From NCBI GenBank assembly GCA_019234175.1, contig JAFALP010000066.1:1-12371 (forward strand): a stretch of DNA of 12,371 nucleotides, read 5' to 3'. Of this stretch, positions 6,601 through 12,371 are shown in pieces; the first letter of the stretch is position 1, and each line of letters opens with the position of its first letter. The stretch comes from Actinomycetota bacterium. GTDB taxonomy: Bacteria > Actinomycetota > Thermoleophilia > Gaiellales > Gaiellaceae. The position numbers were made by a program, and so were the translations under genes. A model generated the notes under the pieces. That model saw nothing but the letters and a program-made list of their open reading frames with translations, ran no database searches and was not told where the DNA came from.

Positions 6601-7062
6601 ATGCTCGCCGTCGGCGACCGGATCCCCGAGGCGCGCGTCTGGACGACGCCGCAGGAGAATGCGACGCTCGGCGAGATCGTCGCGGCCGGTCCGATCCTGC
6701 TGCTCTTCTACCTCTTCGACTGGTCCGCCACCTGAACGAGCGAGGTCGAGCTCCTGCGTGACAGGGGCGAGGAGTTCCGGGCGGCCGGCGTGCAGCCGTA
6801 TGCCATCTCGCGCGACTCGCCCTGGACGCACGTCGCGTGGACGCAGGCACTCGATCTCGACTTTCCGCTCCTCTCCGACTGGAATGCCGACGCGACGCAC
6901 GGCTTCGGCGTCGCCTTCGAGCACCGAGGGATGCGCGATGTCTCCCGCCGGTCGGCGTTCCTGATCGACGCGGGCGGCGTGGTGCGCGGCGCCTGGGCAT
7001 ACGAGACGTCGGAGCTGCCCGACTTCGACGAGCTGCTTGCCGCCGTCCGGGCCATCTCCTAG
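6601..7062 (+). CDS. Selenocysteine-containing peroxiredoxin (in-frame TGA at codon 45)
   Basis: The frame from ATG 6601 to TAG 7060-7062 encodes 153 residues of an AhpC/TSA (AhpE-like) peroxiredoxin, interrupted by one TGA at 6733-6735. Before it comes LLLFYLFDWSAT (33-44) and after it TSEVELLRDRGEEF (46-59). In this family the place of the TGA is the peroxidatic cysteine of the PxxxTxxC motif (here LFDWSAT then TGA). Downstream family marks are intact: the SRDSPW segment (70-75), FPLLSDWN (88-95), the conserved arginine in SRRSAFLID (115-123) and the final helix. No cysteine occurs anywhere else, so a Sec at 45 would be the sole redox residue, a 1-Sec enzyme reducing peroxides with an external thiol. 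A hairpin suited to a bacterial SECIS follows the TGA. A recent nonsense mutation is the alternative, but the exact position makes it unlikely. Called without recoding, only a 90-residue fragment from 6790 or a pseudogene would be reported. Confidence 0.85.
6750..6768 (+). promoter_or_regulatory. Putative bacterial SECIS element
   Basis: GCTCCTG (6750-6756) pairs with CAGGGGC (6762-6768), giving 7 bp with one G-T pair around the loop CGTGA (6757-6761). The loop holds the G followed by U that bacterial SECIS loops carry, and lies 21 bases after the TGA, within the 16-37 range commonly used for bacterial elements. A competing 8-bp stem (6748-6755 with 6770-6777) encloses a 14-base loop. Both are compatible with the encoded residues LLRDRGEEF. 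Confidence 0.65.
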
Positions 7063-7072
7063 AAATCGCCGC

Positions 7073-7648
7073 ATGAATACTTCTGCCGCCTCTCGCGCCT
7101 CGTGGTCGCGCGGCCAGCTGACCGCCGCGATCGGAATCGCCGTCGCCGTCATCGGCGTCGTCTTCGCCTTCAACTCCGCCTGGTACGGCCACTGGTACGC
7201 GCTCTTCCGGCTCGTCCACGTCAGCGTCGCCGTCTTCTGGGTCGGCGGCGGGCTCTTGCTGACGGTCCTCGGGATCAAGCTCGAGCGCTCGGACGACCCG
7301 AACGAGATCGTCACGCTCGCCCGCTGGGCGGCATGGACCGGCGAGCGGATCTTCGCGCCTGCCGGGGGCATCGTCTTCGCGATGGGGATCGCGATGATGA
7401 TCAACACCGACTGGGGCTGGGGGAAGTTCTGGGTGGTCGTCGGCCTGATCGGCTACGCGATGACGATGGTCACCGGCATCGCATTCCTGTCACCGCAGGC
7501 GAGGCGGATCGCAGAACTCGGCGAGTCGAAGGGCCCGACCGCACCGGAGACGCTCGCCGCCATCCGCAAGATCATGCTCGTGGCGCGCTTCGACGTGGCC
7601 GTGCTGCTCGTCGTCGTCGCCGACATGGTGACGAAGCCCTTCAGCTAG
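7073..7648 (+). CDS. Integral membrane protein, probably DUF2269 family
   Basis: A 191-residue protein with five likely membrane helices at about 17-33, 43-68, 92-111, 118-139 and 166-186. Helix 2 contains LVHVSVAVFWVGGG (47-60) with a histidine within the membrane. A charged loop (70-80) separates helices 2 and 3, and a polar loop (140-165) helices 4 and 5. The pattern resembles the DUF2269 predicted membrane proteins, whose function is unknown. An in-frame ATG further upstream (7037) would lie inside the peroxiredoxin gene, so the ATG at 7073, ten bases after that gene's stop, is preferred. It follows the selenoprotein closely and is probably co-transcribed. Its TAG directly abuts the TAG of fabI on the other strand with no base between. 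Confidence 0.75.
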   Translation: MNTSAASRASWSRGQLTAAIGIAVAVIGVVFAFNSAWYGHWYALFRLVHVSVAVFWVGGGLLLTVLGIKLERSDDPNEIVTLARWAAWTGERIFAPAGGIVFAMGIAMMINTDWGWGKFWVVVGLIGYAMTMVTGIAFLSPQARRIAELGESKGPTAPETLAAIRKIMLVARFDVAVLLVVVADMVTKPFS

Positions 7649-8428
7649 CTACATACCCATGGCGTGATAGCCGGAGTCGACGTAGAGCGTCGTCCCGGTC
7701 ACGTTCATGGCGCCGTCGCCGAGGAGATAGGCGGCGGCGGCGCCGACGTCCTCCGCGGTGACGTGGCGATGAAGAGGCGCGCGCTCCTCGACGATCGCCT
7801 CCATCGTCGGGAACCCGGCGATGGAGCGCGCCGCGAGCGTGCGCACGGGGCCGGCGGAGATCGCATTGACGCGGATGTTCTTCTGGCCGAGATCCCAGGC
7901 GAGGTAGCGCACCGACGCGTCGAGGGTCGCCTTCGCGACGCCCATGACGTTGTAGTGCGGCACAGCGCGCTCGCCGCCGAGATACGTCATCGTCACGATC
8001 GACCCGGCGCCGGCCTTCTCCATCAGCGGCTCGGCCGCCCGCGCGCACGCGACGAGGGAGTACGCGCTCACGTCGATGGCGAGCCAGAAGCGGTCGCGCG
8101 GCGTGTCGGTGAACCGACCCTCGAGGTCCTCCGCCGCTGCGAACGCGACCGAGTGGACGAGGATGTCCAGCTCGCCACCGAACGCCTCGCCGACCTCCGA
8201 GAACACGCGCGCGATGTCCTCGTCGGAGCGAACGTCGCACTCGCTGACGAGCGCCGTGTCGACGCCGGCGGCGAGGTCGCGCACGGCCTTCTCGATGCGC
8301 TCGCCCTGGTAGGTGAACGCGAGCCGCGCCCCGCCGCCGGCGAGCTGCTGCGCGATCGCCCACGCGATCGAGCGCTTGTTCGCGACCCCGAGCACGAGCG
8401 CGCGCCTCCCTTTGAAGTCCTGAGCCAT
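7649..8428 (-). CDS. fabI: Enoyl-[acyl-carrier-protein] reductase (NADH)
   Basis: A 259-residue FabI, normal length, catalysing the last reduction of each fatty acid elongation cycle (trans-2-enoyl-ACP to acyl-ACP) in the cytoplasm. The modified nucleotide-binding motif is LGVANKRSIAWAIA (13-26). The catalytic pair is Tyr159 and Lys166 in YNVMGVAK, with the second active-site tyrosine Tyr149 in TYLGGERAVPHYN; Tyr-x6-Lys separates FabI from ordinary short-chain dehydrogenases (Tyr-x3-Lys). HSVAFA (92-97) and the ending GTTLYVDSGYHAMGM (245-259) are characteristic. ATG at 8428 is the natural start; TAGGAT lies exactly 6 bases upstream and there is no Shine-Dalgarno sequence. It is divergent from the SDR gene across 20 bp and is not within a larger fab operon here. 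Confidence 0.95.
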   Translation of the reverse strand: MAQDFKGRRALVLGVANKRSIAWAIAQQLAGGGARLAFTYQGERIEKAVRDLAAGVDTALVSECDVRSDEDIARVFSEVGEAFGGELDILVHSVAFAAAEDLEGRFTDTPRDRFWLAIDVSAYSLVACARAAEPLMEKAGAGSIVTMTYLGGERAVPHYNVMGVAKATLDASVRYLAWDLGQKNIRVNAISAGPVRTLAARSIAGFPTMEAIVEERAPLHRHVTAEDVGAAAAYLLGDGAMNVTGTTLYVDSGYHAMGM

Positions 8429-8448
8429 CGTGCGATCCTAATCGGCGG
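8429..8448. promoter_or_regulatory. Divergent promoter region between fabI and the SDR gene
   Basis: On the - strand, TAGGAT (8440-8435) plus 6 bases precedes the fabI ATG. On the + strand, CCTAAT (8437-8442) plus 6 bases precedes the GTG of the dehydrogenase. The core GCGATCCTA resembles GCGATACTA of the divergent region at 5005-5013. No Shine-Dalgarno sequence is present for either gene. Confidence 0.4.
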
Positions 8449-9207
8449 GTGGACAAGGTCGCGGTCGTCACGGGAGCGTCGTCCGGCATCGGCGCGGAGA
8501 TCGCGCGCGGCCTCGCGCGCAGGGGCTGGCGCTGCGTCCTGCTCGCGCGTCGCACCGACCGCCTGCAGGCTCTCGCCGCCGAGATCGGAGGCGAAGCGGA
8601 GGCCTGCGACGTCGGCGACCGCGAGGCGGTCGGCGCGGCGGCGACGCGTATCCTCGAGCGGCATCCGCGCATCGGCCTGCTCGTGAACAACGCCGGCATC
8701 CCCGGCCGCTCCGGCTTCGAGGACGGCGACCCGGCGACGATCGAGAACGTCATGCGCGTCAACTACCTCGGCGGGATCTGGTGCCTCCGCGCGTTCCTGC
8801 CCGGGCTCGAGGCGGCCGCCCCCTCGCACGTCGTCAACATCGTCTCGGTCGCCGGCGAGGTCGCCTTCCCGCCCTCCGGCCCGTACTCGTCCTCGAAGCA
8901 CGCGCAGCTCGCGTTCTCGCGCGCCACCGCCGCCTCGCTGCGGCGCCGCCGGATCCGCGTGATCACGGTCAAGCCGGGGTTCGTCGAGACCGAGGGCTTC
9001 CCGCAGTCGTGGCTGCCGGGCCCGCTGCAGCGGATCGTCATCGGCCCGAAGGAGGTGGCCGACCGGGTCATCGCTTCGCTGGACGGCGGACGGGCAGAAT
9101 TCAGCGTCCCCCTGTACTACGGACTGCTCGGAAGACTTCAGGCGTTCATACCGAATACATTCGCGCTCGCTCTCGGATTCGGTCGGAAAACGAAATACCA
9201 TGGCTGA
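8449..9207 (+). CDS. Short-chain dehydrogenase/reductase
   Basis: A 252-residue classical SDR using NAD(P)H. The cofactor motif TGASSGIG is at 8-15, and the basic residues after the second strand (LLARRTDR, 31-38) point to NADPH. NNAG is at 80-83, Asn105 in the helix 4 position, Ser133 in NIVSVAG, and Tyr146/Lys150 in YSSSK; all four catalytic residues are present. KPGFVETEGF (175-184) follows. The C-terminal part (VPLYYGLLGRLQAFIPN, 220-236) is hydrophobic and may bind a lipid-like substrate or membrane. The substrate is unknown. GTG at 8449 is chosen because the fold starts immediately. The gene overlaps the next (MarR) by 8 bp, so the two are co-transcribed and the regulator may control the pair. 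Confidence 0.9.
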   Translation: MDKVAVVTGASSGIGAEIARGLARRGWRCVLLARRTDRLQALAAEIGGEAEACDVGDREAVGAAATRILERHPRIGLLVNNAGIPGRSGFEDGDPATIENVMRVNYLGGIWCLRAFLPGLEAAAPSHVVNIVSVAGEVAFPPSGPYSSSKHAQLAFSRATAASLRRRRIRVITVKPGFVETEGFPQSWLPGPLQRIVIGPKEVADRVIASLDGGRAEFSVPLYYGLLGRLQAFIPNTFALALGFGRKTKYHG

Positions 9208-9610
9208 CGTGGATCTCGACAGATTCGCCATCGAGGACGTGATCGCGGTCGCGGACTTCCGCGCCGCGCTCCGCCGCTTTCTCCGGCACACCGAGCGTGT
9301 GGCCCGGAAGTCGGGCCTGACGCCGCAGCGGTACCTGCTGCTGCTCATGATCAAGGGCGCGCCCGACCGGACCGAGCAGTCCACCGTCACCGAGCTCGCG
9401 CGCCGCCTCCAGCTCGCGCAGAGCACCGTCACCGAGCTCGTCAGCCGCGCGGAGGAAACCGGGCTCATCGAGCGGCGCCAGTCGGGCAAGGACGGCCGCG
9501 TCGCCCACCTGCGGCTCACCGCGGAAGGGGAGCGGCGCCTCCATCTCTCGTTCACCGGGCTCGAGACCGAGCGGCAGCAGCTCCGCGAAGCGGTCGACCA
9601 CCTCGGCTAG
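9200..9610 (+). CDS. MarR-family transcriptional regulator
   Basis: A 136-residue winged-helix regulator. An N-terminal dimer helix (about 14-38) is followed by LTPQRYLLLLMIKG (40-53). The helix-turn-helix covers STVTELARRLQLAQSTVTEL (61-80), with the recognition helix about 72-84. The wing is RRQSGKDGRVAHLRLT (92-107), with the family's Asp98 and Arg100, and LTAEGERR leads into the C-terminal dimer helix. Such proteins usually repress their own operon and respond to small phenolic or lipid-like ligands or oxidation; this one has no cysteine. The ATG at 9200 is inside the end of the dehydrogenase gene. The stop overlaps that of the convergent methyltransferase in CTAG at 9607-9610. Confidence 0.9.
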   Translation: MADVDLDRFAIEDVIAVADFRAALRRFLRHTERVARKSGLTPQRYLLLLMIKGAPDRTEQSTVTELARRLQLAQSTVTELVSRAEETGLIERRQSGKDGRVAHLRLTAEGERRLHLSFTGLETERQQLREAVDHLG

Positions 9611-10317
9611 CGCCGGTCGAGCAGGTACCAGCCGAGCACCGCGGTGTACGCGTCCGCGCCCTCGGGTGCGAGCGATGCAGCGTGGTCACGCGCATCCCCC
9701 GTGCACCCGGCGAGGTCGAGGTAGGCCTCGAGCGGCCGACGCTCGACGTCCTGGCGTTCGTGTACGAGGACGAGGCCGTTCGCCTCGAACAGCTGTCGCA
9801 GGTCGACGTCCGGAAGGAGCCGCGTGTGGCCCGGATCGCGCGCGCGCTCGAAGCGGTCGACCGCGAGTGCGTCGAGCGGGTCGACGGGCGCGATCTGGTC
9901 GATGACGAGGAGGCGGCCGCCGGGCCGCGTCACCCGCGTCAGCTCGGCGAGCACCCGCTCGGGATGCGGCACGTGGTGCAGCGTCCGCAGCGTCCCGGCG
10001 AGATCGAACGAGTCATCGTCGAACGGCAGCCGTTCCGCGTCCCCCTCGACGAACTCGACGTTGGCGATGCCCTTCGCCCGCTCGCGCGCGAGCGCGAGCA
10101 GCTCCGACACGCGGTCGACACCGACCGCTTCGCGCACGTGCGGCGCGAGCGCCAAGGCGAGCGCGCCCGCGCCCGTGCCGACGTCCACCGCGCGCTCGTC
10201 GCCGCGAGGCAGGAGGAATGCCTGCACCTTCTCGGCGAGCTCGGCTGCGCGCGCATCCTGCAGCGCCGCCATCCGGCCGGCGGTCTGAGCGAAGCGGTCA
10301 GGCGTCGACGACGACAC
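9607..10317 (-). CDS. SAM-dependent methyltransferase (class I, UbiE-like)
   Basis: A 236-residue class I methyltransferase. Motif I, VDVGTGAGALALALA (44-58), binds S-adenosylmethionine, with Asp68 (GVDRVSELL) the likely ribose-binding acid. GDAERLPFDDDSFD (92-105), TLHHVPHP (112-119) and TRPGGRLLVID (130-140) match the UbiE/Methyltransf_11 pattern. The substrate is not identifiable; menaquinone/ubiquinone, small molecule or lipid methylation are all possible. The GTG at 10317 lies inside the end of alr, giving a 20-bp overlap, so it is the third gene of the nnr-alr operon. No other start with a fitting N terminus is nearby. Confidence 0.87.
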   Translation of the reverse strand: MSSSTPDRFAQTAGRMAALQDARAAELAEKVQAFLLPRGDERAVDVGTGAGALALALAPHVREAVGVDRVSELLALARERAKGIANVEFVEGDAERLPFDDDSFDLAGTLRTLHHVPHPERVLAELTRVTRPGGRLLVIDQIAPVDPLDALAVDRFERARDPGHTRLLPDVDLRQLFEANGLVLVHERQDVERRPLEAYLDLAGCTGDARDHAASLAPEGADAYTAVLGWYLLDRR

Positions 10318-11317
10318 GGCGCGCTCGCGTGGGGCTGCTGTCGATTCCGGTGGCCAGCTCGTAGGTGATCGTGCCTGCGACGCGCGCGTGCTCCTCGAGA
10401 AGCACGCCGGTGCCCACGAGGACGACCGGCGTCCCCTCCGGGACGGCCCGGTCGAGCTCGACGGCGAGCGCGTCCATCGACACCGTCCCGAGGACGCGCT
10501 TCGGCTCGCCGTCGACGAGGACGGTGGTCCCCGTCAGGTCGCGGCGGAATCCGTCGGCGTAGCCGACCGGGACGATGCCGATCCACGTGTCGCCCTCGGC
10601 GACGAACCGGCGGCCGTACCCGGTGCTCTGCCCGGGGCGGAGGAGCCGCGACAAGGCGACGTAGCTCGTCCAGCGGAGCACCGGCCTGAGCCCGTCGTCG
10701 GCCGGGTCGCCGCCGAACGGCGACAAGCCGAGCACGGCGATGCCGCAGCGGGCGGCGTCGAACGCGGCGGCGGGATAGCGCAACGCGGCGGCGCTGTTGG
10801 CGATGTGGCGCTCCAGATGCGTGTACGGCGCGGTCGCCGTCCGGAACCGCTCGATCTGCCAGTCGGCGTAGCCGGCGTCCGTGTCGGCGGTGGCGAGGTG
10901 GCTCATCAGCCCGACCACCTCGAGCGCGGGAGTCATCAGCTCGGACACGCCCCACCGCCCCATCCCGGTGTCGACCTTCAGATGGACGCGCACACCGGAC
11001 GGGATCTCCTCGGAGGAGACGACGAGCTCGAGATGCGCGTCGCGCGCCTGCGCGATCTCGCGGTTCAGCGCCGGCCCCATGACGATGATCCGCTCGGTGC
11101 GGAACTCGCGGCGCAGCGCCAGCCCCTCCGGCACCGTCGCGACGCAGAGCGCCGTCGCGCCGGCGCCGAGCGCCGCGCCGGCGATGTCGCCCGCGCCGTG
11201 CCCGTAGCCGTCGGCCTTCACCACCGCCCACACCTGCGCGCCGCGCAGTGCCGCCAGCAGCCGGCGCACGTTGTGGCGCACGGCGCCGAGGTCGATGGTG
11301 ATCTCCGAGCGGTGCAT
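10298..11317 (-). CDS. alr: Alanine racemase
   Basis: A 339-residue PLP-dependent racemase producing D-alanine for peptidoglycan. The PLP lysine is Lys34 in VVKADGYGHGA (32-42). The N-terminal TIM barrel continues through VHLKVDTGMGRWG (111-123). The C-terminal beta domain holds the second catalytic base Tyr234 in TGYGRRF (232-238), VGYADGFRRDL (251-261) and GTVSMDALAVEL (277-288). It is somewhat shorter than the usual 360-380 residues. The start is ATG at 11317, giving MHRSEITIDLGAVRHN, the standard N terminus; a longer open frame to 11527 is antisense-like and rich in Arg. The ATG shares one base with the TGA of nnr (TGATG), so translation is probably coupled. The nnr-alr pairing is common in bacteria. 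Confidence 0.94.
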   Translation of the reverse strand: MHRSEITIDLGAVRHNVRRLLAALRGAQVWAVVKADGYGHGAGDIAGAALGAGATALCVATVPEGLALRREFRTERIIVMGPALNREIAQARDAHLELVVSSEEIPSGVRVHLKVDTGMGRWGVSELMTPALEVVGLMSHLATADTDAGYADWQIERFRTATAPYTHLERHIANSAAALRYPAAAFDAARCGIAVLGLSPFGGDPADDGLRPVLRWTSYVALSRLLRPGQSTGYGRRFVAEGDTWIGIVPVGYADGFRRDLTGTTVLVDGEPKRVLGTVSMDALAVELDRAVPEGTPVVLVGTGVLLEEHARVAGTITYELATGIDSSPTRARRVVVDA

Positions 11318-12371
11318 CAGCGGAGCACGCGCGGCAGCGTCTCGATGAGATCGCTCGCGATGAGCCCCGCGCGCTGCGGGGCCTCCACCGACGCGCGCTG
11401 CTGCGCGGCGGTCGCTGCGGCGGCGGCGAGGTGCGCGTCCATTCCCTTGGCGAGGAAGGCGCCCAGGATGCCGGTGAGCACGTCTCCGGTCCCCGCCGTT
11501 GCGAGCGAGGGCAGGCCGAGCGAGCACACGAGCAGCCCGCGGCCGGGCGCCGCGACGAGCGTGTCCTGGCCCTTCAGCAACACGACGCAGTCGAAGCGCT
11601 CGACCGCCTCGCGCACCGACGCGATGCGATGCGCGGCCACCTCCTTGGAGTCGCGGCCGAGGAGGCCGGCCATCTCGCCCTCGTGCGGCGTGAGCACGCG
11701 CGGGGCCGGCCAGTCGCCCGGCTCGAGCCCGAAGAGCGCGTCCGCGTCGACGACCGCGGGCAGCTCGATCTCGGCGAGCGCCTTGCGGACGAATGCGCGC
11801 ACGCCGTCGCCGCGCCCGAGCCCGGGGCCGATCGCGAGCGAGGACGCCTTCGCCGCGAGCTCGCCGAGGTCGTCCGGCAGCGGGCGCTTCACCACTTCGA
11901 GCAGCCGCTGCTCGAACACGGGCAGCGTCGACTCCGGCGCTGCGAGGGTCACGTAGCCCGCGTCGGCGCGCATCGCCGCCATCGCCGCGAGCGACGGCGC
12001 TCCCGTCAACCCCGGCGAGCCGCCGACGACGAGCACGTGGCCGGCGGTGTACTTCGTGTCGCCCTCCCTCCGGCGCGGGACGTCGCGCAGGATGTCGACG
12101 GTGACTGCTCGGATCCCGGTCTCGGCCCGCTCGAGCCCGATGTCGACGACATGGACGGCCCCCGCGTGGAAGCGGCCCGGCGCGACGACGTGCCCGACCT
12201 TGCGGCCGTGGAAGGTGATGCTCGCGGTGGCGCGCACCGCCGGGCCGGCCACCTCGCCGGTCGAGGCGTCGACGCCGGACGGCAGGTCGACCGCGAGCAG
12301 CGGCACGCCGGCTGCGTTCATCGCCTCGATGAGCGCGGCGGCAGCCGGTCGCGGCTCGCCGGCGAAGCCGG
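11317..12371 (-). CDS. nnr: Bifunctional NAD(P)HX epimerase/dehydratase (5' truncated by the window)
   Basis: About 350 residues of an NAD(P)HX repair enzyme, which restores hydrated NADH and NADPH. The piece begins within the N-terminal epimerase (NnrE/YjeF-N) half: GFAGEPRPAAAALIEAMN, then LLAVDLPSGVDASTG. The ADP-dependent dehydratase (NnrD) half follows: AGHVLVVGGSPGLTGAP, AIGPGLGRGDG, VVDADALFG, VLTPHEGEMAGLLG, VVLLKGQDT and LATAGTGDVLTGILGAFL, where the Asp of GTGD is the catalytic residue. The frame is open to the right edge, so the true start lies beyond it; the ATG at 12321 is internal. It ends in TGA at 11317-11319, overlapping the start of alr. Confidence 0.93.
   Translation of the reverse strand, partial: GFAGEPRPAAAALIEAMNAAGVPLLAVDLPSGVDASTGEVAGPAVRATASITFHGRKVGHVVAPGRFHAGAVHVVDIGLERAETGIRAVTVDILRDVPRRREGDTKYTAGHVLVVGGSPGLTGAPSLAAMAAMRADAGYVTLAAPESTLPVFEQRLLEVVKRPLPDDLGELAAKASSLAIGPGLGRGDGVRAFVRKALAEIELPAVVDADALFGLEPGDWPAPRVLTPHEGEMAGLLGRDSKEVAAHRIASVREAVERFDCVVLLKGQDTLVAAPGRGLLVCSLGLPSLATAGTGDVLTGILGAFLAKGMDAHLAAAAATAAQQRASVEAPQRAGLIASDLIETLPRVLR

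Noticed and set aside
5099..6964. A 621-codon + strand frame across the Rid and ligase genes
   Set aside because: Extremely Arg-rich with no domain; it is an offset frame of the genuine genes.
6601..7062. Peroxiredoxin as a pseudogene broken by a nonsense mutation
   Set aside because: The only interruption is a TGA at exactly the catalytic cysteine codon, the rest of the frame is intact with no shift, no other cysteine remains, and a suitable hairpin follows. Random decay would rarely hit this codon alone.
6790..7062. Separate 90-residue gene starting at the internal ATG at 6790
   Set aside because: It is the C-terminal two thirds of a peroxiredoxin without the active-site helix; the upstream part of the fold is present in the same frame back to 6601.
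8068..9555. A 495-codon - strand frame across fabI, SDR and marR
   Set aside because: It is antisense to SDR and marR and shifted relative to fabI; the product is Arg/Ser-rich without motifs.
11318..11527. A longer alanine racemase with 70 extra N-terminal residues
   Set aside because: The added stretch is Arg-rich, overlaps the conserved end of nnr, and the canonical Alr N terminus begins at the ATG at 11317.
1..12371. tRNA, rRNA, CRISPR array, insertion sequence or prophage
   Set aside because: No transposase, integrase, regular direct repeats or tRNA-like cloverleaf was noticed, and the genes are ordinary chromosomal housekeeping and accessory genes.

Overview
The window is very GC-rich and densely coded, with genes on both strands, GTG as well as ATG starts, and many gene ends and starts overlapping or nearly touching. 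The gene repertoire, an isoleucyl-tRNA synthetase of the long actinobacterial/Chloroflexi-like type and start sites that mostly lack a Shine-Dalgarno sequence suggest a deep-branching actinobacterium, for example Thermoleophilia (Gaiellales/Solirubrobacterales). That placement is an inference from gene style, not from a marker. No mobile element, CRISPR array, tRNA or rRNA was seen.

Layout. A 34-codon tail of an unknown + strand gene (1-105) meets the end of ileS (-, 102-3152). Across a 65-bp gap, trxA (+, 3218-3529) is followed by a hairpin that also holds the stop codon of a small opposing hypothetical gene (-, 3550-3738). A stand-alone cyclic-nucleotide-binding-domain protein (+, 3792-4160) converges on a beta-lactamase-fold serine hydrolase (-, 4204-5001).

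An 18-bp gap separates the hydrolase from a divergent + strand cluster. This holds a Rid-family protein (5020-5394), a YbdK-type glutamate-cysteine ligase-like enzyme (5391-6596), a peroxiredoxin (6601-7062) and a five-helix membrane protein (7073-7648). The end of that cluster abuts fabI (-, 7649-8428). Divergent from fabI are a short-chain dehydrogenase (+, 8449-9207) and an overlapping MarR regulator (9200-9610). The right end is a - strand operon: nnr (NAD(P)HX repair, truncated by the window edge), alr (alanine racemase) and a SAM methyltransferase.

The main discovery is the peroxiredoxin. Its frame is open from 6601 to 7062 except for one TGA, at codon 45, exactly where the family has its peroxidatic cysteine. 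The rest of the protein has no cysteine. A stem-loop with a GU-containing apical loop starts 14 bases after the TGA. I read it as a selenocysteine-containing one-chalcogen peroxiredoxin with a bacterial SECIS element. Standard gene calling would miss it or call it broken. The adjacent glutamate-cysteine-ligase-like gene and the nearby thioredoxin could supply reductant, but that is inference.

Secondary points are an IleRS whose two class I signature motifs are both strongly altered (GVHT and EMHGS), and a recurring TAGNNT hexamer exactly 6 bases before start codons, which suggests leaderless transcription. There is also an 18-bp divergent intergenic region in which one short AT-rich core appears to serve both genes.
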